Below, one piece after another: positions 49,617 through 60,339 of a stretch of 64,000 nt of DNA. Source of the stretch: Cyclaneusma minus. Its lineage: Eukaryota > Ascomycota > Leotiomycetes > Marthamycetales > Marthamycetaceae. A program made the position numbers and the translations under genes. The notes under the pieces were generated by a model, which saw only the letters and a list, made by a program, of their open reading frames with translations, did no database searches and was not told the origin of the DNA. Position 1 is the stretch's first letter. Every line of letters starts with the position of its first letter. The stretch is taken from positions 620,001 to 684,000 of the forward strand of contig JAKZHN010000005.1 in assembly GCA_037179335.1 (NCBI GenBank), given 5' to 3'.

Positions 49617-51847
49617 TCAGCATTTTAAGGCTCCTCTTCTTCGCCCGACAGAATTGTTTCTCCTCTGCTGTAATTCATTGTTGCACATATTCTTCCAGCA
49701 TTGAGCGATCCTTGTTTAGATACCCTTCTTACACCGTCTTTGGTCTCACTGTCCGCTCCCAAGAGCCCTAGACGCTACTCCGAGACTCTTGATTTGCTTT
49801 CACGAGATTTTTATACCTTTCCCACTCTCCAAAGCTTTAGAGCTACGAATAACGACTTGTCTTCTCCGGCGTATGCTTATTCTTCTGGTTTTCTGCACTG
49901 CGGCGGCGCTCTGACTTTTTCTGTACATTTGCTTCATCTTCAGACCAGGGGACGCTTCTGTATTGAACTTTAATTTATGGGATGATTGCGGGGAGGTGAT
50001 TGGAGATGTGATTTTTTGGTCTTGCTTGGTTTGTTTTGCAGGGAGGATACCTTGTTTAAATATGATGGCGATGCCAAAAGCTTGAAGACTTTAATCAAAC
50101 CAGAACCTAAACAAAGGCCTCACGGCACTATTTATGACCTAGCTAGCTACAGAATTCACGATTTATGACCACTCTTTGGCCTTGAAATCATGTGATGGAA
50201 CCTGGAATGTGCAGAGCTGGTGCAAAAGTGACTGAATATAGTCGTGAATATAGTCGTTAAAAATTATGTATTGATGCGTAGATGAACATCTATGATCGGC
50301 CCTGAGCAGAGAGAGGATCGCATTATTCGCATATCAGGGCAGAGGGAGGGGGATCAGAAGACTGGATAGCATTTTGAGCCCCACAAAATGCATTGCGACA
50401 CGGTGGAATCAGTTGAAAAACATTTCTGGCGATAATCAAAACAACCAAAAACACCATACTTCGTACGTCCACAATCGAATACGCAGTGCAGTGGTGACCA
50501 GGCAATTGCGTGGGAACGAAAAGTCGGAGTCGCGGCGCAGGACCGGGCAATCCTGGCGGGGTGGTACATAATCCGCAAGCGCTGATCAGAATTTCAGCTG
50601 TAATGGCTCTAATGGAAGAAGGTTCCCAGAACCCGTTTCCTGCACACAAGGTTTCGCTTGGGCGACTTGCACATGGTGCCCGGTTCGAACGCGATGGTGG
50701 TCATCAACTCCTTTGGGTAACCAAGGATTGCTTGTTTGGCCTTGAGCAATGAAGATGATTCTTGAGGGGGGTTTCACCCTGCAGAGGCATTTTCACCATA
50801 GCGTGGCGATTGATCGGAATACGCTGTGATGTGGGTTGTGTGTGGGGAATGGGATTGGGTGATCAACTTCCAATGTTTTTTTTTGTTGTATGGCGCGCGG
50901 CTTTGGTACTAAAGAGGATAGGGTTTATTTTTGCTCGATATGCAGAAGATGGGGAAGATTATTTATTATAGGGTGTCTGAAATTTTTTGACTGGCGTGGA
51001 GGCCGGTGGGCATTTTTGTTCTAATGGATTATCAGCATGGATGATAGCTCCACTTCCGGAGACGACGACAGTTTCGGTGATGAGAGATTGGTGGTAATTT
51101 TACTAGATTAATGAGACCATGGAGATTGATACAAGGTGCCCGTCTTTGAGATCTTCTGACGTGTGTGGGGTTGGGGTTGGGGTTGGGACGTTTGATGTCG
51201 TGATCGTGACTATGGGTTTTCAGAAGCAGCATACCGAAGATACCTTGATGAGCTTTCCCTCGAATCGAAGAATTTTGGACCTGCATGTTCAGTGTCCAGT
51301 TCTCACTACTCGCTTCTCGCACCCAGACTCACGGTGGCATATCCTTTCAGCTTCCAGTCATCTTGATTACCACATGATACTAGATTCCAAACAATCCAGT
51401 AAACTCCTTCACTGTTCGCAAACCCTAAAAATGAAAGGTGTGTCGTAGCAGAACCTTCAGAAAGGAACCCGCGAGCAAACATGCGGCTGTGGGGATTTTC
51501 CAAAGCCGTCACGCAATACATGTATGGTTCCATTGGGCCATTGTCTACGGTACCTTAGCAAACCACTTGCAAACTCCTGCAGTTTTGGTCACTCCTGAAC
51601 CCATGAGCTCCCCGGAAGAAGCAACAAGATCAGATATATCTTGCTGAATAACATGGTTAACACATTTCCACAACCCAGTCCATACTCCACAGTCACGGAA
51701 TGGTGAGGGTCTTTGAACTGGAGATTGTTCAACGACCAGCAGCAAGAACTGCGATACCCTCACTGGTATCTGTCCTTATGCATCCCTCCAATAGTAATAT
51801 CTCGAAGCTCTGCCCGTCCCAGAGACTGTAGTTGTATATCCCCATGC
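49617..51847. other. Intergenic, no gene supported
   Basis: The 3' flank of the WD40 gene, then AT-richer sequence with short ORFs lacking recognisable domains. A G-rich tract lies at 51166-51187. GGTTCGAAC at 50691 resembles a tRNA T-loop, but no stem can be drawn around it. Confidence 0.45.
51166..51187 (+). repeat. GGGGTT tract, possible G-quadruplex
   Basis: GGGGTT is repeated three times and followed by GGG, giving four G-runs separated by TT, which is enough for an intramolecular quadruplex. It is not the TTAGGG fungal telomere repeat. No adjacent gene was found. Confidence 0.5.
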
Positions 51848-52481
51848 TCACAGCGTGCCCTGCTTGTTAGGACTTCCAGCCCCGCTCTGTTTCCTTTCTC
51901 CATCACCAGTCCTCTTGCTTGTCTCAGCACCGCCCTCCGTCTGTCCCCTCGGCTTGCTAACTTCCGGATTTGCTGGGCTCACTTCAAGTGGGTTTCCCTG
52001 TTGCAAAAAGTGTTAGCTTGAGTACTTTCAACGAGGCTCCTTAGTTCATCCAATCCATGTCCCTCCCTATTCCTCAAAGACTGAACCCGGCTCTTCCTCC
52101 CCCTGTTTATCTCAAGTCTTTTATCTGACAAAAACAGCACCACATCCTCCACCCATCCAACCATCCAACACAGAAAAAGTCTCATGCAAGCAAACTCACC
52201 TCATTCCCCTCGCCAGCCTTCTTCTTCTGGCTTTCCGGACTCGTCTTACTCGGGTCGAAAGCAGCATCCTCCTGTCTCGCAGCCTCATCATCCGTTCCAC
52301 TCTTGCTGTACTCGGTTGGCTCGGTGTTCATGGAATCTTTGTCTTGCGAGTCCTTGCGTGGATACAGTGCTGAGCTGCGAGCTGTGAAGTGACGGATGGA
52401 TGTAGTGTTGCTGGCGAGGGCGGGCTGGCGCAGGGGGTGCGATTGGCGCAGGGCGCGGCTAAAGCGCGTGAGGGATGACAT
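51848..52481 (-). CDS. Small predicted mitochondrial protein, conserved in ascomycetes
   Basis: Two exons, 52481-52200 and 51997-51848, with a GTGAGT donor and a 202-bp intron ending TTGCAACAG; 143 residues. The N-terminus MSSLTRFSRALRQSHPLRQP, continuing to SIRHFTARSSALYPRKDSQD, is Arg/Ser-rich without acidic residues for its first 45 residues, as in mitochondrial presequences; cleavage near RHFTAR is plausible. The mature part is small, charged and probably disordered (NTEPTEYSKSGTDDEAARQE, GNPLEVSPANPEVSKPRG, GAGSPNKQG). I recall this pattern (YPRKDSQDKDS, EYSKSGTDD, NPLEVSPANPEVSKP) as a recurring ascomycete family without known function. The ATG is in CAAAATGTC context. The frame stays open upstream for 91 codons, which I treat as leader because the presequence starts at this Met. 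Confidence 0.75.
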
Positions 52482-53791
52482 TTTGAATTTGATGGAGGAT
52501 GGAGGTGTTTCTGAGATGGGAAGTGGTTTGGGTTGAGGTGAAGGTCGGTCGGTAGGGTATAGGGTGATCGTTGACTGGTTGATGGCGCGGTCAGTTGATG
52601 GAAAGTGGATTTTGGTAGCGGAGATTGTGGACTCACTGAGTTCTTCAATATCTAGGGAAAGGTCAGAAGTCAGAACTGCAAGACTTCTTGTATCCGAGTT
52701 CAGGAGTGTGTCGATGATGGCAGCATTGAGTTCTCGGCATTCTACATACGTCATTGGCTCGTGCTTGGCGCTAGCGGGAGATCATCCCCACTGACAGCTG
52801 CTGTTGCCCGATTGGGACTGGAACATACAACTTCAACAACTTCATGAAACTTGTGAGCCTACGACTACCATTCGAGGGACAATTTTGCGATCACAGAGCA
52901 ATTCGCGCTCACGGTGGCGGCGCACGTCACAATGAGATCTTTGCAGGCAGCAGAAGTTTGATGGTATTGAGAATATCGGCAGAGCTAGTCGACGAACTCG
53001 CGGGCGTATTCTAAATGTTGGCCGTTGGGGTCAGCTGCTGAGCTTTGAGCTTGTGAAACGAAATATTGTTAGTTTGACATAGTGCTGCGGATCATGTCAC
53101 CTTCTTTCACATGGAATTCTTTACAAAGCTAGTACCAGTAGGTTTAACAACTTGCTCTTGGCCTTCGCACTTCGTAGTTCTCAGAGCTAAGAAGCTCCTG
53201 AATCCTCGGCTCTAAGCTCTAACTTACAATTGTCCTCGTTCAGGCCCTCAAGTACTCTATCTCTTCCGTCCCTGGATGGTATCGTGTAGGTGTGGCGGGC
53301 CCCTTCCAAGACCCTTGGTTCGCACACCAGAAATCCTAAAAAAATGATGTCTCAATTCCCTCAGTGTGTTCAAAAGATACGTGTCTGCACGGATGTATTT
53401 ATGTATCTTGCCTCGGTAGTCAGATACGGGAGTTGCCAGAAATTTTGTTTATTTTGGGGGTGGGGAGAGAGAACGGGGGGGAAGGGTTTGCAAGTAAAAC
53501 ACTTACATTTCTTATGAACCCCCCCCCACCAAAAAAAAAGGAAATTCGAAGTCCACTAACACATATCAAGCCCTCAGAGAATATCTGTAAAGCCCACAGA
53601 TACACAGATAGATACAGGCAGAACACCATGAATTCCATTGACCAAGAACTTGCAGTACAAAGTAACAAAATCTTGCGTACATGACCTTACTCCACAACAA
53701 ACTACCAAAATTCAAAGACCAAACATCATGACTGAACCACCCCAAACATTGTCTACTCAATAGTACTCCTAGCAACCTGGAATGTCTCTCT
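52482..53791. other. Intergenic, no gene supported
   Basis: Leader and promoter of the small mitochondrial-type gene, then AT-rich sequence with mononucleotide runs near 53455-53540 (G, C and A tracts). No domain-bearing ORF. Confidence 0.45.
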
Positions 53792-54683
53792 TCACATGCT
53801 TGTGTCCATCGGTTTGGGTCCCCAGTAACGCCCCTGAGTCGTTCCCGTAGGGCTTGAATCAGTTGAGTCGATCACCATCGGCTTGGGTCCCCAGTGACGC
53901 TCCTGAGTTGTTCTCGTATGGGTTGAACCAGTGGAACGAGCCGTGTGCATGGGGACGCCAGTTGAGTCGATCTCCATCGGGGTAGTTCGGGACGGTCCGT
54001 GACGCATCCAATTGTCGTTATTGTAAACCGGAAGAGTAAGTAGCTTGGGTTCTTCGCCGATCGCTGCAATTCGAAAAGGTTGGTAAAGATCTGCAGTGTT
54101 CAGACACCACTGTTCGATCAGGTCTAGACCGCAAGTGTTAGCAAGCCATTATCTTGGGGTACAGCAAGACTCGGACTTACTAATATCGTCCGACAACCTC
54201 AAATACCCGGCTCGATCAAGGTGGATGAGGGCCTCTTTCACCCAAACTCGACAGGTCCATCTGCTCTCCCCAGCGGGCAGATATTGAGGATCCATCACAG
54301 GAACTCGGCTGACGATATCGTTGATCCTAGAGATAGAAGACACGTCGGCGATCTTCAAACACACGACCATGGTTTTAGATCGTGCGGGATCATTCACTTG
54401 CATCGTCTGATAGTATAGATCCAATGCAGTTCTACTATCGGTATCCGTTGCATGAAATAAGGTGCCCCTGGGAGCAGCATCGCCTGTGGCAAGCAAACCC
54501 CAGTGCTGTATATACGCATGAGCTTGTAAGTTTTTTAAAAAGAGTTAGAGTAGATTTCGGCCTTACATATCGGTGAACTCCGCCTTAGAGGCGGAGCCAT
54601 TGAATGGTGATATATAGACTGCGGTTGACCGTCGCACTGGAGCGTCCGGTGGGGACGCTGAGAGTTTGGAGGGAGCCGGACAT
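53792..54683 (-). pseudogene. Conserved fungal protein of unknown function, interrupted by in-frame TAA
   Basis: The best model has three exons: 54683-54567, 54505-54181, 54123-53792, all in phase, 258 codons including the final stop. Codon 33 is TAA, directly after LYITIQWLRL; the frame then continues through GGVHRY, a GTAAGG donor, and HWGLLATGDAAPRGTLFHAT. The central motif SRWTCRVWVKEALIHLDRAG, with RINDIVSRVPV before it, resembles a fungal DUF family (DUF6914-like, from memory) with a W-C-x-x-W-V-K-E-A-L signature. The C-terminus contains a 23-residue tandem repeat (WGPKPM...IDST) from a 69-bp DNA duplication. Splice sites and frame are otherwise intact, so the break is recent, a sequencing error, or bypassed by an unseen splice. 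Start in AAAATG context. Confidence 0.6.
53807..53944. repeat. 69-bp tandem duplication in the C-terminal coding region
   Basis: The unit starting CATCGGTTTGGGTCCCCAGT at 53807 recurs at 53876 as CATCGGCTTGGGTCCCCAGT. The period of 69 bp equals 23 codons and keeps the frame. A third partial copy of the unit end (AGTTGAGTCGATC) is near 53961. Confidence 0.75.
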
Positions 54684-55604
54684 TTTGATATCCAATTGAC
54701 TAGAAATACTGGAAATCGACTAATCTCAGAGCTGGTAAAGCAATGTCGAAGGTCCGACGTGATGACTGTGGCAGGAAGACGCTCTGGAAGCAAAAGAATA
54801 GGGGCAAAGTGAAATAGATAGGAAAGCAAATGTTGGAAGTATGAAGGACATGAGGGAACACGAGACTCTCTATATATGTAGTGAAGATCCTTCGAGGCTC
54901 ATCTTGAGACATAGACTCTGTTGGTATGCTCATTACCCGCCGGGGACGAAACCCCTCTCCACAGGCCTGTCTCCGGTCATACTTCCATTGTGAGCTAAAG
55001 ACCTCCAAATAAAGCAGCAAATTCGGGGAACAAAGATATGCGGCTGCATAGAAAGAGACCGACCGCCAACTCGACGACCGCCAACTCGACAACACTGTTT
55101 CTGAAATCCGATAGGCTATGAGCCTTCGCGGCCAGCGGCTATTTTGAGTGGCCATATGGGCCTCGGGGGTTGTAAAGTCTGTAGTAGTCTGTAGGGTACC
55201 CTACAGAACATAGGCATTTGTAGAACTAAGCGATGGACCCACTCCAGCGCTTCCAATCCCCAGACCCCAATCCCCCTTCTCCACTTCGCAGGTAGGGGGT
55301 GCCACAGCAATCCTGCGTAGGCGCCGACCCTGGGTATGTTAAGGTACATACTTTATGTACATAGCAAGGCTCAGGGTAGGGGAGGCAGACGGCAGAGCTG
55401 GAGAACCGTGTACAGCTAGCAGCACATCATTGACACTGGCACCGTGGAGCACTTGCGGGCTATCGTCAAAAAGCCAGACGAAAGGAAACTGTCTTCCCCT
55501 TGTGCTAGAAGGAGACCTGGCTTGGTTGGCAACAATATGTAGGCTTCAAACTCTAATTCAATACGTTCTTATATATGACCGTGAGGGTACATGTAAGGTA
55601 GATA
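54684..55604. other. Intergenic, no gene supported
   Basis: A 15-bp direct repeat (CGACCGCCAACTCGA) occurs twice in tandem near 55058-55088. Short ORFs only. Confidence 0.45.
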
Positions 55605-56125
55605 CAGTGGGGGGAAAAAGTCTGAATACAGTAGGCATTTAGCGCTAATGCTCCATATAAAGACATGCTAGAATAAATGTAAATAAGCCAAATTAAAATC
55701 CTTTCATTTTTTATATACTAATATAAGAATTAACATATCTACAAATTGTGCGCGCCGTGCAGCGCCCTTTGAAAAACGGGTTATTTAAGCTTGCCATATT
55801 GCCATTTGCTCCAAGGCGATTTTGCAATGCTATTTTAGGGGCCATAAGTATAATGGGATATTATAATAAGAAATTATAAAGAGTCCAAGGTTTGCTATAG
55901 GGTATAGGCTGCTAAATAGCCAATTTTAAAACACTAAAAACTTGAAAATAACAAGCGTATTTAAAGTTTTTTCCCTTTACTACCACGCATATAATTAATA
56001 TTAATATATAAAAGAAAACGAGGGCTTTCATTTAAGATATTTATATTTATCTTAGTGCGTCGCTATGTGGAGCATTGGGGCTAAATGTCTACTGTATTCA
56101 GACTTCCCCCCCCCCCCCCCCACTG
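55605..56125. mobile_element. 521-bp non-autonomous Tc1/mariner-like element with TA target duplication
   Basis: The left end begins CAGTGGGGGGAAAAAGTCTG and continues AATACAGTAGGCATTTAGCG. The right end, read backwards, is CAGTG with a long G run, then AAGTCTGAATACAGTAGACA and TTTAGC. The inverted repeat stays recognisable for about 60 bp (through AATGCTCCA). Both ends are flanked by TA (55603-55604 and 56126-56127), the duplication made by mariner-type transposases. The interior is very AT-rich and has no transposase ORF. A run of 16 C lies in the right end. The terminal motif is shared with element C at 13130. Confidence 0.82.
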
Positions 56126-56980
56126 TATCAGGCACGCGGATGGTTGGCCTAGCGCCTGCCTACATGATGTAGAGTAGGAGAGTAGTAGGATTCAGTATCA
56201 ATGCTAGGTGGCTTTGTCGTTTCTCGAGATAGCAAATATGACGAAACTAAGCCAACAATCTGAGGGCAAGGCGCCTGCGTCGGTGCCCTGTTACTGAAAG
56301 TGGAAGGCAATGCTACATATGCGCAGTGAGGGTGGGGGGTCGAAGCGCTAGAGTGGGTCCCTCGCTCGAAGCGCACGAATAATTCGAGAGGGGACATAGC
56401 GGGCGACTGTTATATTTACATGTAGCCTAATCTCTACGCCGTAAAAACGCGTCAAACTCACACGCAGGACCCATATCGATGTCCGATGATAGCTAGTGAA
56501 GATTCGGATCTGCACTAGCCTACACCCTCTTGCCGACATGGAAGCTCTATGTTCCGCAAGCTCTCGAGGTTTCCCTCAGGATCACCTGGGACTGGAGAGC
56601 ATATGATATCGAAGGCTAAGTTTGAGTGGAAGGAGGAATTTCTGGCGCTGCAAAACGACTGTCGAAGGTCAGATCGCGTGACTCGTTGAAAGTTGGAGTT
56701 GACGTGCATTGTGCACGAGATAAGCCTATGTTTGGTTTCAGGAAGCGGGACCCTCTGCAGCGACAGTTCAAAAGCAGCCGGGTCCCGAAGGACACACATT
56801 GAAGTTCTGGTCATTACTATCTAGTATATATGCACTCCCCATGGCTTGCACCGCCAGTGCACCTCTCACCCGACGCTAAGCCGAAAGTGGCTCCCTGCCA
56901 GCGCGCTCGTACCGTAGCCGCATAAGACCTGACCTTCAGCGCGCAAACACTTACGTTACAATCACCCAGAGATTCCATCA
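56126..56980. other. Promoter side of the HNH/APH gene
   Basis: No other gene is supported. The region runs from the mariner-like element to the start codon at 56981. Confidence 0.4.
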
Positions 56981-58886
56981 ATGGCATCTGCTGTAGATGA
57001 TACTGTCAAGGAGGCGTGGAGCCTCATCGCGGACGCCAAGCTACCTTACCCTGAAGGTCCTCTACTATCGTCTTTTGTTACCAACGCTCTCCACCCTCGC
57101 CTTGCGGCCGAGTACTTGTTGAAAAGATGTCACTCCACTTCTGATCCAGCATCCGAGATCCTCGAACTTCTCGCCGATTGGAAATTCATCGTTTCGTCGC
57201 GTAAGTACATTCTCGACTTCCAGCTTACCTTCCCTTGCCAAAAAAACCCTTAACTTAGTGCTAATAGTTCCTCAGTGTTCCGACATGGACGTGTGCCTCA
57301 GATACCAGACAGAAGGACCCGTGATGCAATCTTCAGACGCGATGGCGGCAAATGTTGCATAACTGGCAAAAGTGGTACTGCTTCGGATCCTTTGGTTGTC
57401 GCTGTAGTTCTTCCGGCTCCTTCAGGTTGGGTCAATGGCGAGGTATGTAGGCTCTTCGTCCCTAGCACGAATATCGAGACACATTGTGAGCCGACTTAAC
57501 TTCCCTAGAATCCTCGGATCTTTGATATGCTTGGCGCTTTTTTCACGCCCCCTTACCGTGACTTCTGGCTGAAATATGCCCGTGACCCCGATGCCATGTA
57601 CCCTTGGTACAATCATTGGCTTGTCTGCAAGTCTGCAGCCCATGAGTTTGCACAAGGATTTGTCAGACTACAGAGATTGCAACATTCCATGATAGAAGTA
57701 GGTGATGCTTTCTTCGCTTGAAATTCCGTTTGCTTACATCACTTAGTACAGGGTCGAACATGTGCACCTGGGGCTGCTACATCGCCCCATTGACATCTAC
57801 GGGGAAATTGCTCTGTTGGGGGACCACTCTCGAGAGGGGATGCGCTCAGTAGATGCATACTTCCCAGGCACCCAGGCCCGGCTGTCTACGAGCTACCGAT
57901 ACCTCGACATCGCCGAGCAGATTGCCCAAAACAAAAGGCCCCAAGAATCGACACTCAAGCTCCACGGGAAGATGTCGGCACATGCCTCTCCGAACAGTCG
58001 AAGAAGCACTTTCTCCCTCACAGGGCTAATGAAGCGCATTGCCCTTGCAGTGTGGCGAACCTTTCCAGGTAGAGTACGAGTTGCTACTTACAATCAGTTA
58101 CGCAAGATAGGGCAGCGCCTCTATGGATCTGGCCCGACCGCGATGGTTCAGCGCCTCCCTTTTGGTCTGTACCTGAAAGCCGGAGGAGACCCCGAAGGGT
58201 TCCGCAACGAATATAATGCCCTGAAACTGGTGCGCAAATACGCTAAAATCCCGGTGCCCGAGCCACTAGACGTCACGTCAGCGCCAAGCAAGGACGAAAG
58301 CTTTCCTGAAGATGGATACCTTGTCACTACTCGCGTTCCAGGCCATCCTCTGCATCTATGTCGGGTTATGCTTTCCGAGGAAGACATAGCCAGCTTTGTT
58401 ACCCAAATGCAGGACATTGTGGCTCAGATACGGGCTATACCCAAGACTACAAGTCCCGAACACACAATCTGCAACACCCTCGGTGGCGCGATCCGAGATC
58501 CACGCATCAGGAATGCCAATCCCTTAGGACCTTTTGCAACCGAAGCAGAATTCAACCAGCATCTGCGAAATCGAGATGACCCAATACGCAGTGGTCATCG
58601 AGCTTTATTCACCCACGCGGACCTCAATCCGCGGAACATTCTGCTCGACCTACGCCCGAAGCCTGATGGGACCCGAGGCTGGGTGGTCACCGGCATCGTG
58701 GACTGGGAGAACTCGGGGTATTACCCGGAATACTGGGAATACACAAAAGCGTTGTTTGAGGGCTTTCGACTGACGCAGAAGTGGCAAGATGTCGTGCATG
58801 ATATTTTTAAGGCGTTTGGTGATATGTCGAAGGAGTATGAGGTTGAGAAACGGAGCTGGGAACAAGGCGATTATGTCAGTTTTTGA
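56981..58886 (+). CDS. HNH-like domain fused to an aminoglycoside-phosphotransferase-type kinase
   Basis: Four exons: 56981-57200, 57276-57442, 57509-57697, 57747-58886; 571 residues. The N-terminal half has the pattern of fungal HNH-nuclease proteins (RRTRDAIFRRDGGKCCITGK, near 85-105, then a segment ending LPAPSGWVNGE). The His expected in the following AHI-type strand reads AVVLP, so the nuclease centre looks lost. The C-terminal half is an APH/choline-kinase fold, about 310-560: PFGLYLKAGGDPEGFRNEYN with the ATP-site Lys, the hinge YLVTTRVPGHPL, the catalytic loop HADLNPRNILLD and the metal-binding GIVDWENSGYYPEYWEY. Kinase residues are intact, so phosphotransfer to a small molecule is likely. 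The substrate is unknown. Such kinases are common in moulds and do not imply drug resistance. The gene lies 0.86 kb from a mariner-like element. Confidence 0.85.
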
Positions 58887-59113
58887 CATGTGAATGGATC
58901 TCATAATCGTAGCAGACGTAATCTTTTACAATGATCACATCAAGGACAGTATCAATTCGACTGTTCTATTTCCAAGAGAAATCCATCTCATCGCTAACTT
59001 CGCTCTAACGCTCGGCGCAATTTGATTTGAAGCTCACGGGCACACTTCCTCAACTTTCCTGCTAATGATGTCAAGGACAACCCCATCACATTGGTGCACA
59101 GCCCTTGCCACCT

Positions 59114-59883
59114 CTAAGACAAATCCATCTCATCGTGCACTCCATTGCTCCCTGTAATCTCCACCAGCTGCAGCTCAGGGACATGCTCCCGCAAAAACAG
59201 CACCGTATGGTCCATGCCATCCGGACTCTTAAACCAATGCCCCCCATTCTCATACTCCTTCCACTCGACATTGGCCCCAAAGCCGCACAGCATGTCTCTC
59301 AGCTCCCGCCCCCACTCTACCTTCACCAGCGGATCATCCACGCAATGTTCCAGCAACACCGGCAGTCCCTTAACCGCACTCTCCCCATCCCGTCCTTCAT
59401 AGACCCCCAAGATCTTCCTCGTCTCCTCCAACGAACGCCCCGGAAACGGCATCCGGCAGCTAAACCCCAAAAAAGCACCTAATCGCTGCCCAGGTGGCAG
59501 CGAGAGATTGAGCAGAGTATGAATGGAAGTAGCAGCCCCCTGACTAATCCCCGCCAACACCAGTTTTCCCCAATCACCGTTCAGCATTCCCGCCTCCTTC
59601 TCTAGCACTTTCCTAACTGCCACAACGCTCTCGCGGAGCCCTTCAGCTTGCAACATTTCTTGGTCTGCGAAATTGCGAACGTTCCAGATATCGAACCACT
59701 GGGATTGCTTGTGACCTGGCAACGCAACCGTGCGACCGATGGGAGCGGTGGGGAAGACCCAACGGGCGGACGGGAAAATGGAGGTGAGGGGAAGGCCGGG
59801 AGACGTGAGCGACCACGCGAGGGAGGCGGCGAAGGTGGGTGCTGGGTTGTTTTCGGATCGATGGTTGTGCAGTTGAGATCCAT
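59114..59883 (-). CDS. Alpha/beta-hydrolase (acyl-protein thioesterase/carboxylesterase family), N-terminus uncertain
   Basis: One long open frame ends at TAG 59114-59116. The triad is complete: nucleophile elbow GISQGA, Asp in HCVDDPLVKVEWG, His in GGHWFKSPDG. SIFPSARWVFPTAP and SQWFDIWNV are also typical of fungal members, which hydrolyse short acyl esters or thioesters in the cytosol. The start is a problem. The frame is open upstream to a TAA near 60000 but has no ATG; it begins as LLSPELHIIYPSNHGSQLHN. The oxyanion motif LHGRGS appears only as LHNHRS. The nearest ATG (59883) is in another frame. Either a 5' exon was missed, a frameshift separates the ATG from the body, or the gene is decaying. 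The 5' limit given is the out-of-frame ATG and is approximate. Confidence 0.62.
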
Positions 59884-60339
59884 GGTTGGAGGGGTAGATA
59901 ATGTGTAATTCTGGGGATAGAAGTCTGGTTTGAGTGAAGACTACTGAAGAAGAGGTGTGGATAAGGTACCTATGAGGAAGCTGGGGATATGTTGCCTTTT
60001 AGGCAGCAGCCTTTAGGCAGCAATGTTTTTTCTAATCTTTAATACCCTCGTCTTGATTCGTTGTCTAGACGCTGAGGCCACGCGATGGGGGCCGGGCGGC
60101 TAGAGGTTGTTGGTTCGCGAGTCACGTGGTCTAACAGATATACCGGTCCTCAAATCTGACTTGATTTCGAGGCTCGGGTCAGAAAAAATGGGACCGACGG
60201 TGATATTGATCCGCCGTGTCTTATGTTCAATGAAGCAAGTCATGGGGAAGAGAATCCCAATTATATCCTCAGCTACCTGCCGCTATATACAGACTTATCT
60301 CGTGCTCAATGCATGTCCAACTTCCAAAGCACCTCCAGC
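59884..60339. other. Short intergenic stretch with a CACGTG site
   Basis: GTCACGTGG near 60120 contains the E-box CACGTG, which in fungi can be bound by Cbf1-type factors. It is upstream of the hydrolase and downstream of met10. GGCAGCAGCCTTTAGGCAGC near 60002 is a short direct repeat. No gene. Confidence 0.4.

Noticed and set aside
50630..50720. Possible tRNA around GGTTCGAAC
   Set aside because: Flanking bases do not form a T-stem, anticodon arm or acceptor stem.
51166..51187. GGGGTT repeats considered as interstitial telomere
   Set aside because: Only three units, not the TTAGGG type expected in ascomycetes.
56106..56121. Run of 16 C considered as an assembly artefact
   Set aside because: It sits at the same place in the inverted repeat as the G run at the left end, so it is probably a real expanded tract, though its exact length is unsure.
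56981..58886. Antibiotic-resistance gene acquired from bacteria
   Set aside because: Three spliced introns in the N-terminal part and the fungal HNH-type N-terminus argue for a resident fungal gene; APH-fold kinases are widespread in moulds.
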